From positions 22,462 to 86,461 of the forward strand of contig CAVWNW010000010.1 of NCBI GenBank assembly GCA_963756425.1: a stretch of DNA of 64,000 nucleotides. The letters are read 5' to 3'. Below, one piece after another: positions 51,709-61,437 of the stretch (within the stretch, counting starts at the first letter, position 1; each line of letters starts with the position of its first letter). The notes under the pieces were generated by a model. It was not told the DNA's origin. It saw nothing but the letters and a program-made list of their open reading frames with translations, and made no database searches. The position numbers were made by a program, and so were the translations under genes. This DNA comes from DASQUK01 sp963756425. Its GTDB lineage: Bacteria; Actinomycetota; Acidimicrobiia; Acidimicrobiales; VFJN01.

Positions 51709-52413
51709 CTATGTCGACTTGCGTAATTTCTTGGCCCTGCGAACGAAGTAATCCCACATGGAGCCCAATCGGTGCGGTGTGTAGATCTGTTCGTATTTAA
51801 TCTTCGCTTCTTCATCACTGGTCCAGGAAGGTTCGCCAGAAGCGGTCGCCATTAGTTGGATGCGTGCCGCCTTTTCGAGAAATATGGCGTAAAGCGTCGC
51901 CACCTCGATGCTCTCGCCTACCACCGTGGAGCCATGATTTTTCATTAACACACCGCGGCATTTACCAAGGCTCTTCGCTACTTCTTTGCCCAGCTCAGGG
52001 CTGCGGATCAATGCCGTCGTATAATCAAATAGTGGCAAACCATCGTAAAAAATATTGCCTTCATGGCTAATCGGCCGAAGCGGCTGGCGGAGCGCGCCAA
52101 AGGCAGTGGCATAGGGCGGGTGCGAGTGGACAACACAGTTCACATCGGAGCGCGCTTTATAAATCTCGGTATGGATAAAGACCTCGGAGTGACGCTCATA
52201 CTTGCCCTCCACCTTTTTGCCGCTCAGGTCGACGACGATGATGTGTTGGGGCCGGATCTCTTCGAAACCAAAGCTATGCGGTTTCATCAGGACTCGGTCC
52301 TGTCCCGGGATACGCACTGACACATGGCCGAGAATATTGTCCCAATGGCCCTCGTGAGCGAGGATGTTGCAGGAATACGCCAGGGTTTCTTTTAGCTCCT
52401 TGATGCTAGGCAT
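51709..52413 (-). CDS. Class II aldolase/adducin-family protein
   Basis: 234 residues. LAHEGHWDNILGHVSVRIPGQDRVLMKP, VVHSHPPYATAFG with two metal His residues, and LMKNHGSTVVGESIEVA with the third are the zinc-binding pattern of class II aldolases (fuculose-1-phosphate aldolase and ribulose-phosphate epimerase fold). In catabolic clusters such proteins often act as decarboxylases or lyases on hydroxy or keto acids. ATG chosen because AGGAG lies 6 nt upstream. Third gene of a minus-strand set with aldehyde dehydrogenase and CoA ligase. Confidence 0.87.
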   Translation of the reverse strand: MPSIKELKETLAYSCNILAHEGHWDNILGHVSVRIPGQDRVLMKPHSFGFEEIRPQHIIVVDLSGKKVEGKYERHSEVFIHTEIYKARSDVNCVVHSHPPYATAFGALRQPLRPISHEGNIFYDGLPLFDYTTALIRSPELGKEVAKSLGKCRGVLMKNHGSTVVGESIEVATLYAIFLEKAARIQLMATASGEPSWTSDEEAKIKYEQIYTPHRLGSMWDYFVRRAKKLRKST

Positions 52414-52444
52414 TGTTTCTCCTTGTTGACGGGGCAGCTCGGTG

Positions 52445-53987
52445 TCAGTTTTGCGCCCGTAGGCGAAATCTTTGGATTTTCCCGGTAACTGTTTTTGGGA
52501 GGTCATCAACAAACTCGACCCAGCGGGGATATTTATAGGGCGCGAGTTTACTCTTTACGTGGGATTGAAGGTCGGTTTGTAACTGGACGCTGGCTGTGAA
52601 CTCGCTCTTCAATAAGACATAGGCTTTGGGCTTGAGCAATCCATCGGCGTCTTGGCCGCCTATGACCGCGGCCTCCAATACTGCCGGATGCTCCATCAGG
52701 GTGTTTTCGATTTCGATGGGGGACACCCACAGGCCACCGACTTTAAGCATGTCATCAGAGCGACCGCAGTACCAATAATAGCCTTCGGCATCGCAGTAGT
52801 AGGTGTCGCCGGTTTTGAGCCATTCCCCTTGCATCATTTTTTTAGTTTGTTCGTGCTTGTTCCAGTAATAGGGCGCATTGGCGTCGCCCTTGACCATGAG
52901 ATTTCCCACTTCGCCGACCGGGACCTCGTGTCCTTCGTCGTCGACGATTTTTGCTTCGAAGGCAGGTGTTACTTCGCCGCTGCTTCCCGCCTTGGCTCTT
53001 CCCGGCCGATTGGCAAGAAAGTCGTGAGTTGCCTCGGTGGAGCCGACCACATCCAAAAGCTCCAGGCCGGTGCGTTCCTTCCATTGATGGAAAATCGCCG
53101 GGGGCAGAGGTTCGCCGGAGGAGAGACAGATCCGAAGCGAGCTCAAATCATACTTCTTTTCTATGCGCAGGAAGCGTGCGAAAAGGGTCGGTACGGAAAA
53201 AAAGAAAGTGGGTCGATATTTCTCGATGACCTGAAGGATTTTTTCGGGATCGGGTTTTTCGGGCCAGAGAACCGTTGCGGCGCCGAAGCGGAACGGGAAG
53301 TAGAGCGAATTGCCCAAGCCGTAGGAGAAAAACATCTTGGAAGCTGAGAAGCATAAATCGGTTTCGTTCATTTTAAGTACCGGCTTAACGAACAAATCGC
53401 TGATCGTGATCATGTCGTGCTGAAGATGAACGGCACCCTTCGGCGCGCCTGTGCTGCCTGATGTGTAGGCCCAGAAGCATACATCGTCTTTGCTCGTCCT
53501 TTCGGCCTCAAGTTTATCGGAAGCTTTATCGATAAGACTCTCGTAGGAAAGCGCTTTGCCGATCGGCTTGCCGACGACGATGATATGTTTAAGAAAGCGG
53601 GTGCCGTCCCAGATCTTTTTGATTTCAGGAAGAACCGATTCATGAACGATGATCGCCCGCGCGCGACTGTCATTTAGCAGGTAGTCATAATCTTTGGCGG
53701 CCATCCATGGATTAGTTGGAATGGGGACGGCGCCTATCTTGATGGCGCCAAAGAAACTGAAAGCGAATTCAGGCGAGTCGGGCAAAGCCAGTCAGCACCC
53801 GGTGCTCGATTTCCACGCCGAGTTCTTTGAGGGCGTTGCCGGTTCGGTTAACTTTCTCGAAGACTTCCTGGTAGGTAAGTTTCTGATCCTGATAGTAAAT
53901 TGCGGTGCGTTGACCACGCCCCTGGGCGATATTATCGTCCACAAAGGTCGTGGTGGCATTGTAAATCTCAGGCAGGTCGAGGTTCAT
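52445..53987 (-). pseudogene. Benzoate-CoA ligase-family protein, interrupted by one frameshift
   Basis: Two overlapping frames make one ~514-residue acyl-CoA synthetase. The N-terminal 65 residues (MNLDLPEIYNATTTFVDDNIAQGRGQRTAIYYQDQKLTYQEVF) resemble benzoate/4-hydroxybenzoate-CoA ligases and stop soon after EIEHRVLT. The rest continues in another frame from ALPDSPEFAFSFFGAIKIG, with AMP motif YTSGSTGAPKGAV, GSTEATH and GEWLKTGDTYYCDAEGYYWYCGRSDDMLKVGGLWVSPIEIE. One surplus base in the CC pair at 53788-53789 explains the break, so it may be a sequencing indel or a young pseudogene. The reaction would be ATP-dependent thioesterification of an aromatic acid. Confidence 0.85.
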
Positions 53988-54057
53988 GGGTATTTGTAGA
54001 GCTGCTTGAGGATCGATCGCTAGTTTCTGTGCTCGATCTTATATCCTCGCCGTCCCT

Positions 54058-55529
54058 TCACTCGCCGCCAACCATTTCCGATTGGGTCTCGGTTGCGATC
54101 ACGACGGACTTCGAGTCGGTATAATGTTCGATGGCCTCCTCGCCGTGCTCTTTGCCCAATCCGCTCTGTTTTACTCCGCCGAACGGTAGTTCGTCGTAGA
54201 TGATCTGCGCCGAGTTGACCCAGGTATATCCGGCCTCGATTCTTTCCGCCCCGGCCATAGCCCTGTTAATGTCGCGGGTCCAGATCGAGGATCCCAAGCC
54301 AAAGATGGAATTATTGGCCTGCTCTATGGCCTGGTCGAGATTCTTGACTCGAACAATGGGAAGCGCCGGGCCGAAACATTCCTCCTGCAAGAGCCGAGAC
54401 GAGGGGTCGACGTCTGCCACCAAGGTTGGCTGGAGATAGAACCCTTGTCGTATTCTTCGCCCTTGGGTTGCTGCGCTCCGTAGAGGATCTTCGCCCCACG
54501 CTTCACCGCATCTTCCACTTGTTCTTCGACCTCTTGACGCTGTTCTTTGGTGTGCAGCGGGCCCATGAGAGTGTCCTTGCTCAAGCCGTTCCCAACTTTG
54601 ATTCTCTTGGCTTTTTCAACCAGCTTTTCCATGAAAGCGTCGGCAATGTTATCAAACAGATAGAGGCGCTTGACCGCTAGGCAGGCCTGACCGCAGTTGA
54701 AAAAACGGCCCACCGAGGCAGCGCTCACCGCCCGGTCCATATCCGCGTCGTCGCAGACGATCATCGGATCGCTGCCGCCCAGCTCCAACGTGACGTGCTT
54801 AAAGTCTTTGGCGGCGGACTGCATCACCCGCCTTCCGGTGTCCGTTGCGCCCGTGAAACCGATTTTGCGCACGGTTGGGTTGACCAGCAGCTCTTCACCG
54901 ACCACGCTTCCCGGGCCAGTGACAACGTTGAGGACACCTTTTGGGCCGCCAGCTTCCTGAATCGCCTTATCGATCAATTCACAGACGCGAAGATCCGTAA
55001 GCGGGGTGGTGCCGGCAGGCTTAACCACCACTGTGTTACCCGCCAGCAGTGCTGGACCGAGCTTGTTACCCATGAGTGATACGGGGAAGTTCCACGGTAC
55101 GATAGCCCCGCAAACCCCTAAAGGTTTACGCAGGACCAAACCATGACGGCCGTTATCAAGAACGACCGCGCCAGTTCGAAGGCTCTTTGCCATCCCCCCG
55201 TAATGATCCATGGTGTGAACGAAACGGCGGATTTCCAGAATTGATTCGCGCAGCGGCTTACCCTGTTCACGGGTAAGAAGATTGGCAAGTTCCTTTTCTT
55301 GCTGAAGAATCAGATGCCCTGCTTGAAGCAATATAGAACCGCGCTTGGAAGGTGCCATAATCGACCATTTCTTCAAAGCGTTCGCAGCCACATCAATAGC
55401 CCGGCGAATGTCAGCGACTGTTCCTTTGGGTACGGAATCGACCACCTCACCGGTGGCTGGATTGCGGACCGGGGTGGTTTCTTTGCTTTCCGAGTCAATA
55501 AACTCACTGGCGACTAGCAGCTTTGCCAT
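54058..55529 (-). pseudogene. NAD(P)-dependent aldehyde dehydrogenase, interrupted by one frameshift
   Basis: One ~490-residue aldehyde dehydrogenase in two frames. The long N-terminal part has VPWNFPVSLMGNKLGPALLAGNTVVVKPAGTTPL, GFTGATDTGRRV, LELGGSDPMIV with the general-base Glu, and FFNCGQACLAVKRLYLF with the catalytic Cys, up to EEYDKG. The C-terminal part resumes as FYLQPTLVADVDPSSRLLQEECFGPALPI and ends DELPFGGVKQSGLGKEHGEEAIEHYTDSK. One missing G in the run at 54442-54444 accounts for the break. The ATG has GGAGG upstream; a TTGACA -35 hexamer lies at 55583-55588. Closest in style to succinate-semialdehyde-type dehydrogenases. Confidence 0.87.
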
Positions 55530-55636
55530 AGAATCCTCCGTTTAGTTTCAGAATTTCAAGAACAATCATGTTCATAGGTGGTTGTCAAGAATTGGAAGCG
55601 AAACCGACGCGGAAACCGACCGCAGCACAAACACAA

Positions 55637-55664
55637 AGGCCCGACTTTTGGGGAGTTCGGGCCT
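55637..55664 (-). terminator. Intrinsic terminator of the deacetylase gene
   Basis: AGGCCCGA (55637-55644) pairs with TCGGGCCT (55657-55664). On the minus strand the stem is followed by TTTGTGTTTGTG, a T-rich tract, 44 bp downstream of the deacetylase stop. It also separates that gene from the promoter of the aldehyde dehydrogenase gene. Confidence 0.7.
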
Positions 55665-55707
55665 CTATGGATCAAATCAATGTGGTCGAAGTGTCTAGTT
55701 CGGTGCG

Positions 55708-56562
55708 TCAGGAACCCACGGCTTCTTTGAGATGTGCCTTTCGCGCCGTTTTCCCAAGTTTAAGGGTCAGCTCGGCGATCTCGCTGCCGCGCGCGAACCA
55801 AACTCCCTGGTGCTTTTGCATATACTGAATCATCTCTTTCAAAGCCTTGGCACGACCCGGTCGGCTCGAAATGTAAGGGTGGATCTGAAAAGGGCAAAAG
55901 GTAGGTCCGTTTTTCGACTCTTCGTAGAGCTCGTCGAAAAAAGCCTTCCAAATCACCAGCGCGTCATTCGGGTTGCCGGAATCTCGGTGCGTATAGACTC
56001 TGCCGTCGCCGAAGGGGTGTCTGGGTAGCTCGGCCAGGATACCCTGGTCTTTTTCCCAGACGAAGGGAAGATCATGAGCGAATGAATTGCTGTTCCAGAG
56101 AAACCCGTGCTCCATCAAGAGTTCGAGGCTATTGGGACTCTGCGTGCAGGAGCGCCACCCAACGGGTCGCTTGCCTGCCCGCTTCTCGATCATCTCTATG
56201 GTCTTGCGCATGACCTCGCGCTCTTCGTCGCGGGTAAGGTCGCGCGCGACCTCATGGTGATAGCCATGGCCAGCGACCTCGTGACCTCTTTGGGCGATCG
56301 CCTTGATCGCTTCGGGATAGCGTTCGGCAATAGCGCCGCAGGTGAGAAACGTCGCCTTCACACCGGTCTCATCCAAGATTCGAAGAATTCTCCAGATCCC
56401 GGTTTGCGGTCCGTACTCTCCCTGGGTCCATTCCTCATGGTTGATTTTTCCGTTTTTGTCCGGCTTCACGTCCTCACCGCCCTGAAAGTCAAATGTGAGC
56501 ACGACAGCCATGCGATATCCATCCGGCCAGTTGATCTTTTCCCTGAAATGCAGCTCTTGCAT
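55708..56562 (-). CDS. Polysaccharide deacetylase (NodB-fold) family protein
   Basis: 284 residues. The NodB metal motif is split as AVVLTFDFQGGED (Asp) and EVAGHGYHHEVARDL (two His), followed by GKRPVGWRSCTQSPNSLELLMEHGFLWNSNSF and FQIHPYISSRPGRA. This pattern is closest to the PuuE/HpPgdA branch, whose members hydrolyse cyclic imides, allantoin-like amides or N-acetyl groups, rather than chitin-type deacetylases. No signal peptide, so it is cytoplasmic, which favours a catabolic amide or imide substrate. ATG chosen at MQELHFREK with GGAGGAACAGG upstream. Confidence 0.85.
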   Translation of the reverse strand: MQELHFREKINWPDGYRMAVVLTFDFQGGEDVKPDKNGKINHEEWTQGEYGPQTGIWRILRILDETGVKATFLTCGAIAERYPEAIKAIAQRGHEVAGHGYHHEVARDLTRDEEREVMRKTIEMIEKRAGKRPVGWRSCTQSPNSLELLMEHGFLWNSNSFAHDLPFVWEKDQGILAELPRHPFGDGRVYTHRDSGNPNDALVIWKAFFDELYEESKNGPTFCPFQIHPYISSRPGRAKALKEMIQYMQKHQGVWFARGSEIAELTLKLGKTARKAHLKEAVGS

Positions 56563-56811
56563 GATTCCTGTTCCTCCCTTGGATTCAGTATTATAAGGCT
56601 TAATCTCGCTCGAACATAACAAAGGGGGTCACGGGGTTGCAAGGCGATCCTTGCCTGGCGATTTCAAGCTTGCTCTCAAAATCTTTCCTGTGTTAACCAT
56701 TGCTACCATAGAAGACGCTCAGTATCGCAACGCAGCTTGGCCATGATCGATTCCCGGTCCTCAGTTCTTGATGTTTCCAGCTTGGCCAACTGCGCTAGGG
56801 AGTTTGACACT

Positions 56812-57957
56812 ATGCGAAACGGCTTCAAAATCTTTGACGCGGATACGCACGTGAGACCCGATGCGGATCTCCTCGAACCCTACCTTTCAACCGCAGCACG
56901 CGCAAAACTCGCCCAGTTTGAGCAGCACAGGACAAAAAACAAGGAAGGTGCGGTCACCTATCTGATGGGTACACGTCACTATAAACGCCGGCTCGGGGCT
57001 GCCGATGATGAAGCTCCCGAGAATCAAGATTATATGCGGGGCTATAAGAGGCATCAGCACGGCAAACCTGATCCGCTCTGTGAGCGGGACCCCGCAGTGC
57101 GAATCAAAGACATGAATATCGAGGGCGTCGATGTCAATCTGATGCTTCCCTCCGGTTGGTTCGGTGCCTGGACCACGATCGAAGATGTGAGTTTGGAGAC
57201 GGCGATCTATGAAGCCTATCATCGCTGGATGGCAACCTACTGCGCAGCGTTTCCCAGTCGTCTGAAAGGCGTGATTCTCATCTCCGCGCGGGACGTCGAC
57301 GGCTCTTTGGCTGAGCTCCACCGTTGTGCAAAAGAGTCATGGCCCTTGGCCGTCTTCGTTTATGCCCCATATCAGTTTCCACTGGATCATCCGGACTTGG
57401 AGCCGGTTTGGAAAGCCGCAGCCGATTGTGACTTGTCCATTGCCCTGCATACTTTCACGGTGATGCCGCCCTATGCGCCCGGCGGTTTGGACTCTTGGGA
57501 CAATTTGTGGTTGCAAAGGTCGGCGGCCCATCCCTGGTGCGGCCAGCGCAACATGGCCGCGATAATCGGCGCCGGGATCATGGATCGCTATCCGAATATT
57601 AGGGTCGGGACGTTGGAGGCCGGCCACGGCTGGCTGCCGGCCTGGGTGAATCGCTTAGAAGAACACATCAAGCTGTGTCCTGAAGCTCTGCCACAGCTAA
57701 ACCAAACAATTCGCGACTACGTAACCGGCGGTCGCTACTTTCAAAGCATCGAGGTGTCCGAGGGAGCGGCGCTCACTCAAATGGTCATTGATCTCCTGGG
57801 CCCCGACATTCTGATGTTCGGTTCGGACTATCCGCACGGCGAAAGCTGGTTCCCGGTTGCGGTGGATACGGTTTTCGGTTGGAAGCTTAAAGAGGATCAC
57901 ATGCGCAAGCTCCTTTGGGACAACGCCGCCCGGTATTACCGGCGTTACGCGGGATGA
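56812..57957 (+). CDS. Amidohydrolase (ACMSD/decarboxylase-type, Amidohydro_2)
   Basis: 381 residues. KIFDADTHVRPDADLLEPYL at the start (metal-site region, DxDTH instead of the usual DxHxH), GVDVNLMLPSGWFG, ALHTFTVMPPYAPGG, and GPDILMFGSDYPHGES with the catalytic Asp near the C-terminus place it in the Amidohydro_2 family with 2-amino-3-carboxymuconate-6-semialdehyde and aromatic decarboxylases. ATG 56812 is preferred because AGGGAG lies upstream; ATGs at 56737 and 56743 would add about 25 unconserved residues. Its stop overlaps the next gene by 4 bp (ATGA), the start of an operon. Confidence 0.85.
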   Translation: MRNGFKIFDADTHVRPDADLLEPYLSTAARAKLAQFEQHRTKNKEGAVTYLMGTRHYKRRLGAADDEAPENQDYMRGYKRHQHGKPDPLCERDPAVRIKDMNIEGVDVNLMLPSGWFGAWTTIEDVSLETAIYEAYHRWMATYCAAFPSRLKGVILISARDVDGSLAELHRCAKESWPLAVFVYAPYQFPLDHPDLEPVWKAAADCDLSIALHTFTVMPPYAPGGLDSWDNLWLQRSAAHPWCGQRNMAAIIGAGIMDRYPNIRVGTLEAGHGWLPAWVNRLEEHIKLCPEALPQLNQTIRDYVTGGRYFQSIEVSEGAALTQMVIDLLGPDILMFGSDYPHGESWFPVAVDTVFGWKLKEDHMRKLLWDNAARYYRRYAG

Positions 57958-58871
57958 GACCCACAACAAAATTACGGCAGCTCCTGCGACGGAAAAATAA
58001 GGTCCTCGCCGTCCTTGGTGCCCCTAATGCTTTTCACGCGAAGATCATGGAGGCCAATGGAGTCGAGGCCTGTTTCGTCGGCACGAGCATCACCGGCGGT
58101 AACTACACCGGGCTTCCCGATCTCGGCATACTGTCTATGACGGAATGCGTCGGGATTGCCAGGTGGATTGCCCGCAGCGTGAAGATTCCGGTCATCCTCG
58201 ACGGCGATACGGGGCATGGCGGGATCATGGCGGTGCGCCGGCTAGTACGCGAATGCATCGATGCGGGAATTGCAGGGCTGCGCCTTGACGATCAACCGTT
58301 GGAGCAGAAGCGGCGGACGATGTCCGCCGGTATCTTTATCGTCTCGCGCGAGGATGCCGTGGCACGCTATCGCGCGGCAGCGGACGCTAAAAATGAAATA
58401 GATCCTGACTTCGTGATTATGGCCCAGTGTTATGCCCGCAACGCTGTGAACGGCGGCATGGCAGAGACTTTGAAAAGGCTTCGGCTTTATGAAAAGGAGG
58501 GAGGCGCTGACTGGGTCCAGTTCGAAGCGCCCCATTCCATCGATGAGATTAAGCGCGCTCGCAAAGCGGTAAGGGGACCGTTTTCGGCCATGAAAGGTCA
58601 ATTGCCGAGGGCTCTAAGTCTAGAGGAGCATAAAGCTTTACGCCTCAGCGCGGCCTGGTACACGTTCCTTCCCGACCAGGTTCTCAAAGCTTCGGCCTGG
58701 TCCTTCTTGCAGGCCTTTAGAAGGCAGGGCATTCGGGCATGGGAAGAGTTTATCGTCGCAAATCCTGACACGCCGTTTACTGGTGGCAAAAAGTGGAGCT
58801 GGGATGCGACCGGCATGACGGAGCTAAGCACGCTCGAGGCGAAGTATTTCGCCGGCAAGCGGCGGAGATAA
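57954..58871 (+). CDS. Isocitrate lyase/phosphoenolpyruvate mutase-family enzyme
   Basis: 305 residues, TIM-barrel of the ICL/PEPM superfamily: APNAFHAKIMEANGVEACFVGTSITGGNYTGLPDLGILSMTE, PVILDGDTGHGGIMAVRRLVRECIDAGIAGLRLDDQPLEQKR and GADWVQFEAPHSIDEIKRARKAV. The isocitrate-lyase KKCGH loop is absent, so it is probably a lyase or decarboxylase acting on a 2-hydroxy or 2-oxo dicarboxylate (2-methylisocitrate, dimethylmalate or oxaloacetate type). ATGA overlap with the amidohydrolase gene; the binding-protein gene follows after 5 bp. Confidence 0.85.
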   Translation: MRPTTKLRQLLRRKNKVLAVLGAPNAFHAKIMEANGVEACFVGTSITGGNYTGLPDLGILSMTECVGIARWIARSVKIPVILDGDTGHGGIMAVRRLVRECIDAGIAGLRLDDQPLEQKRRTMSAGIFIVSREDAVARYRAAADAKNEIDPDFVIMAQCYARNAVNGGMAETLKRLRLYEKEGGADWVQFEAPHSIDEIKRARKAVRGPFSAMKGQLPRALSLEEHKALRLSAAWYTFLPDQVLKASAWSFLQAFRRQGIRAWEEFIVANPDTPFTGGKKWSWDATGMTELSTLEAKYFAGKRRR

Positions 58872-58876
58872 TTGAA

Positions 58877-59905
58877 ATGAGAAGAGTCATTTTTCTTATT
58901 GTCTATGTAGGTTGCTTTACGCCGCCGCTTCAGGCACAGAGCGATTTTTACAAGGGTAAGCAGATGAAGATTGTCGTCGGCGCTTCCACCGGCGCAGCTA
59001 GCGATCTCTACGCCCGCGTAGTCTCTCATCACCTGCCGAAACAGATTCCCGGGAAGCCTGATATTATCGTGCAGAATATGCCCGGTGGCGGATCCATAAC
59101 TGCGGCCAACTATGTCTATAGTGTGGCTAAACCAGATGGGCTGACTCTTGGAGCGGTCACTGCGCCAATTTATTTCGCCCAGCTGCTGAGTCGCAAAGAA
59201 GTTCAGTTTGACTGGGGCAAATTTACCTGGATTGGAACGCCGGAAGAAAACGACGAGTTGTTCTTCCTTCGCTCGGATCAGCCCTACAAGACACTACTCG
59301 ATCTGCGCAAAGCCAGCGAACCTCCGCGCTGCGGTGCCTCGGGAGTTGGCAGCACGGGCTTCTATATTCCTAAACTGCTCGAGGAGATTTTCAGCCTGAA
59401 GATCAACATGGTCACTGGATACCCCGGGGCGGCAGACGTGGATGTGGCTGTGGAAAAGAACGAAGTTCACTGCCGCGGGACAACGATCAGCGCTTTTTTT
59501 GGTCGTGAACCCGGTCGAACCTGGGCCAAGAATGGCTTTGTGAGGTTCCTTGTGCAGACGGGGGACAAGAGAAATCATAGACTGCCGGACACGCCGACGA
59601 TCTGGGAATTGATGGACCAAGAAAAAGGAACGGAGGCAAAAAGGCGTTTAGCACGAGTCGTGCTGGGCCCAGGCGCTTTTGGTCGGCCGATCTTGGCGAC
59701 TCCGGGGATTCCCGCAGACCGAGTCAAGCTACTGCGCGACGCCTACACGCAGATGCTGAAAGATCCGGAGTTCCTTGCTGACGCAAACAAACGGCAGTGG
59801 GAGATAAATCCCATCAGCGGTGAAAGGCTGGAAGCTCTGGCCAAAGAGGTTATCAATCAGCCGCCGGAAATCATCGAGCGGATGAAAAAAGTAATGGGCG
59901 AATAA
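58877..59905 (+). CDS. Tripartite tricarboxylate transporter (Bug-family) substrate-binding protein
   Basis: 342 residues. Signal peptide MRRVIFLIVYVGCFTPPLQAQ, then DFYKGKQMKIVVGASTGAASDLYARVVSHHLPKQIPGKPDIIVQNMPGGGSITAANYVYSVAKPDGLTLG, typical of TctC/Bug proteins that capture carboxylates in the periplasm. No tctA or tctB membrane genes lie nearby, a frequent situation for orphan Bug proteins. Position between lyase and cupin genes suggests it delivers the substrate of this cluster. Confidence 0.88.
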   Translation: MRRVIFLIVYVGCFTPPLQAQSDFYKGKQMKIVVGASTGAASDLYARVVSHHLPKQIPGKPDIIVQNMPGGGSITAANYVYSVAKPDGLTLGAVTAPIYFAQLLSRKEVQFDWGKFTWIGTPEENDELFFLRSDQPYKTLLDLRKASEPPRCGASGVGSTGFYIPKLLEEIFSLKINMVTGYPGAADVDVAVEKNEVHCRGTTISAFFGREPGRTWAKNGFVRFLVQTGDKRNHRLPDTPTIWELMDQEKGTEAKRRLARVVLGPGAFGRPILATPGIPADRVKLLRDAYTQMLKDPEFLADANKRQWEINPISGERLEALAKEVINQPPEIIERMKKVMGE

Positions 59906-59918
59906 TTGGGGGACACAG

Positions 59919-60788
59919 ATGAACATTGAAAAATACATTGTCAAAGCGCGGCCTGGGGTTGTCGGCGGAAAGTTCGAAGAAAAGCGGCCGCTACGCGAGC
60001 GCATCGAGCTGCCGGTGAAAAGGCATATTTTTATCAACCGAGATTCACACCCTGACGCGGACATTTATGTCGCTATCCATGAGGCGAAAGATCTGCCGCC
60101 GAACGTACCGGACTATCAGGTGCCCCACTTTCACAATACGGACGAATTTTACTATTTTATCGGCAATAATCCCGACCTGTCTGGCCTGGAAGGCCAGATC
60201 ATCTTTGAAGGGCGGGTGCACAAAATCGTTTCGCCGGCGTGTGTTTATATTCCTACCGGTGCGGTCCACGAGTACAAGGTCACCCGCGGTGCGGGGACGG
60301 TGACGGTCCTGTTCAGAAACCGCGGTTACACACATGAAGATAAGCAACCTGACTTAGAAAAGGGAAACAGAGAAGCCGCGAAGTTTGCGAGTTACATTAT
60401 CAAACCTGAGGTGCGCCCGACCACCGAGATCAAATACCACACCGACGCGGCACCGGGAGTACGCTATGTTTTCGTCGACGGCAAGCTCAAACCTGAGGCA
60501 GGCTTTTACACCGTAGTCCGCAGCGTCTCCGACGTCCGGCCGACGCAGGCCAATTACGTCGACAAGCACACACACAACTGCGACACCCAGCACATCGCGA
60601 TCGGTTCCGGACCTGAGCTGACCGGCCTCAAGATCGAATTTGTCATACGCGACGAGAAAGTGGTGTTCGAGAGCCCGATGGGCGTAAATATCCCGGCGGG
60701 CACCCCGCATTGCCAGCGAATTATCGAGGGTTCGGGCCATTTTTTTAATTTTGTGCCCAAGCCCAACTATAACGATAGCTTGGTTTGA
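59919..60788 (+). CDS. Bicupin protein
   Basis: 289 residues with two cupin domains. The first has VPHFHNTDEFYYFIG and ACVYIPTGAVHEYKV (about 75-125); the second has VDKHTHNCDTQHIAIG and GVNIPAGTPHCQRIIEG (about 220-275). His, Glu/Gln and His positions could bind a divalent metal in both. Bicupins of this length include dioxygenases, decarboxylases and isomerases, and no specific subgroup is recognisable. The gene begins 13 bp after the binding protein with a GGGGGACACAG-type leader, in the same operon. Confidence 0.78.
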   Translation: MNIEKYIVKARPGVVGGKFEEKRPLRERIELPVKRHIFINRDSHPDADIYVAIHEAKDLPPNVPDYQVPHFHNTDEFYYFIGNNPDLSGLEGQIIFEGRVHKIVSPACVYIPTGAVHEYKVTRGAGTVTVLFRNRGYTHEDKQPDLEKGNREAAKFASYIIKPEVRPTTEIKYHTDAAPGVRYVFVDGKLKPEAGFYTVVRSVSDVRPTQANYVDKHTHNCDTQHIAIGSGPELTGLKIEFVIRDEKVVFESPMGVNIPAGTPHCQRIIEGSGHFFNFVPKPNYNDSLV

Positions 60789-60830
60789 ATATGGGAACGT
60801 CCTAACGAGTGAAGAATTGGGAGGGAAGCA

Positions 60831-61388
60831 ATGAACGATCCTGAATCAAAAGTCGCGGTCTTCGGCGGCGGCTGTTTCTGGTGCACGGAGGCGGTGTTTG
60901 ATGAATTACGCGGCGTGAAATCAGTCGTGTCCGGCTATGCTGGCGGAAGCACAAAAAATCCCACCTACGAAGAAGTTTGCGGCGGCCGCACGGGGCATGC
61001 CGAAGTCATCAAAATTGAGTTCGATCCCGGAGAGATTGCCTTTAAGGATCTGCTTACAGTATTTTTCGCGACCCACGATCCGACGACCCTCAATCGGCAG
61101 GGCAATGATGTCGGCACGCAGTACCGGTCGGCGGTTTTTTATGCCAATGAAGACCAAAAGCGGGAAGCAGAAGCTTTCATAAAGGAACTGAACGACACAA
61201 AAGCCTTTGGCAAGCCCGTCGTTACCACACTGGAACCTCTGGGGGAATTCTACGAAGCCGAAGACTATCATCAGAAATACTATGCCAATAATCCTTACCA
61301 GCCTTATTGTCAGTATCTGATCCCACCCAAGCTGAACAAGTTGCACAAGCAATTTGGCGCATTGCTGAAGTCCCACGGCAAGGCCTAA
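60831..61388 (+). CDS. msrA: Peptide methionine sulfoxide reductase MsrA
   Basis: 185 residues. FGGGCFWCTEAVFDELRGV holds the catalytic Cys15, with Cys18 (GCFWC). GYAGGSTKNPTYEEVCGGRTGHAEVIKIEFDP, FFATHDPTTLNRQGNDVGTQYRSAVFY and EAEDYHQKYYANNP are all family hallmarks. It reduces methionine-S-sulfoxide in proteins using thioredoxin. GGGAGGGAAGC lies just upstream of the ATG. Last gene of the plus-strand run; its presence there is probably incidental. Confidence 0.95.
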   Translation: MNDPESKVAVFGGGCFWCTEAVFDELRGVKSVVSGYAGGSTKNPTYEEVCGGRTGHAEVIKIEFDPGEIAFKDLLTVFFATHDPTTLNRQGNDVGTQYRSAVFYANEDQKREAEAFIKELNDTKAFGKPVVTTLEPLGEFYEAEDYHQKYYANNPYQPYCQYLIPPKLNKLHKQFGALLKSHGKA

Positions 61389-61437
61389 AGGCTGTCTCCG
61401 AGAATTTACGAAGGGCCGCGCTGCAGCTTTAATCGAG

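Noticed and set aside
54311..54499. Separate small gene opposite the aldehyde dehydrogenase break
   Set aside because: It arises from the frameshift region and has no coding character of its own.
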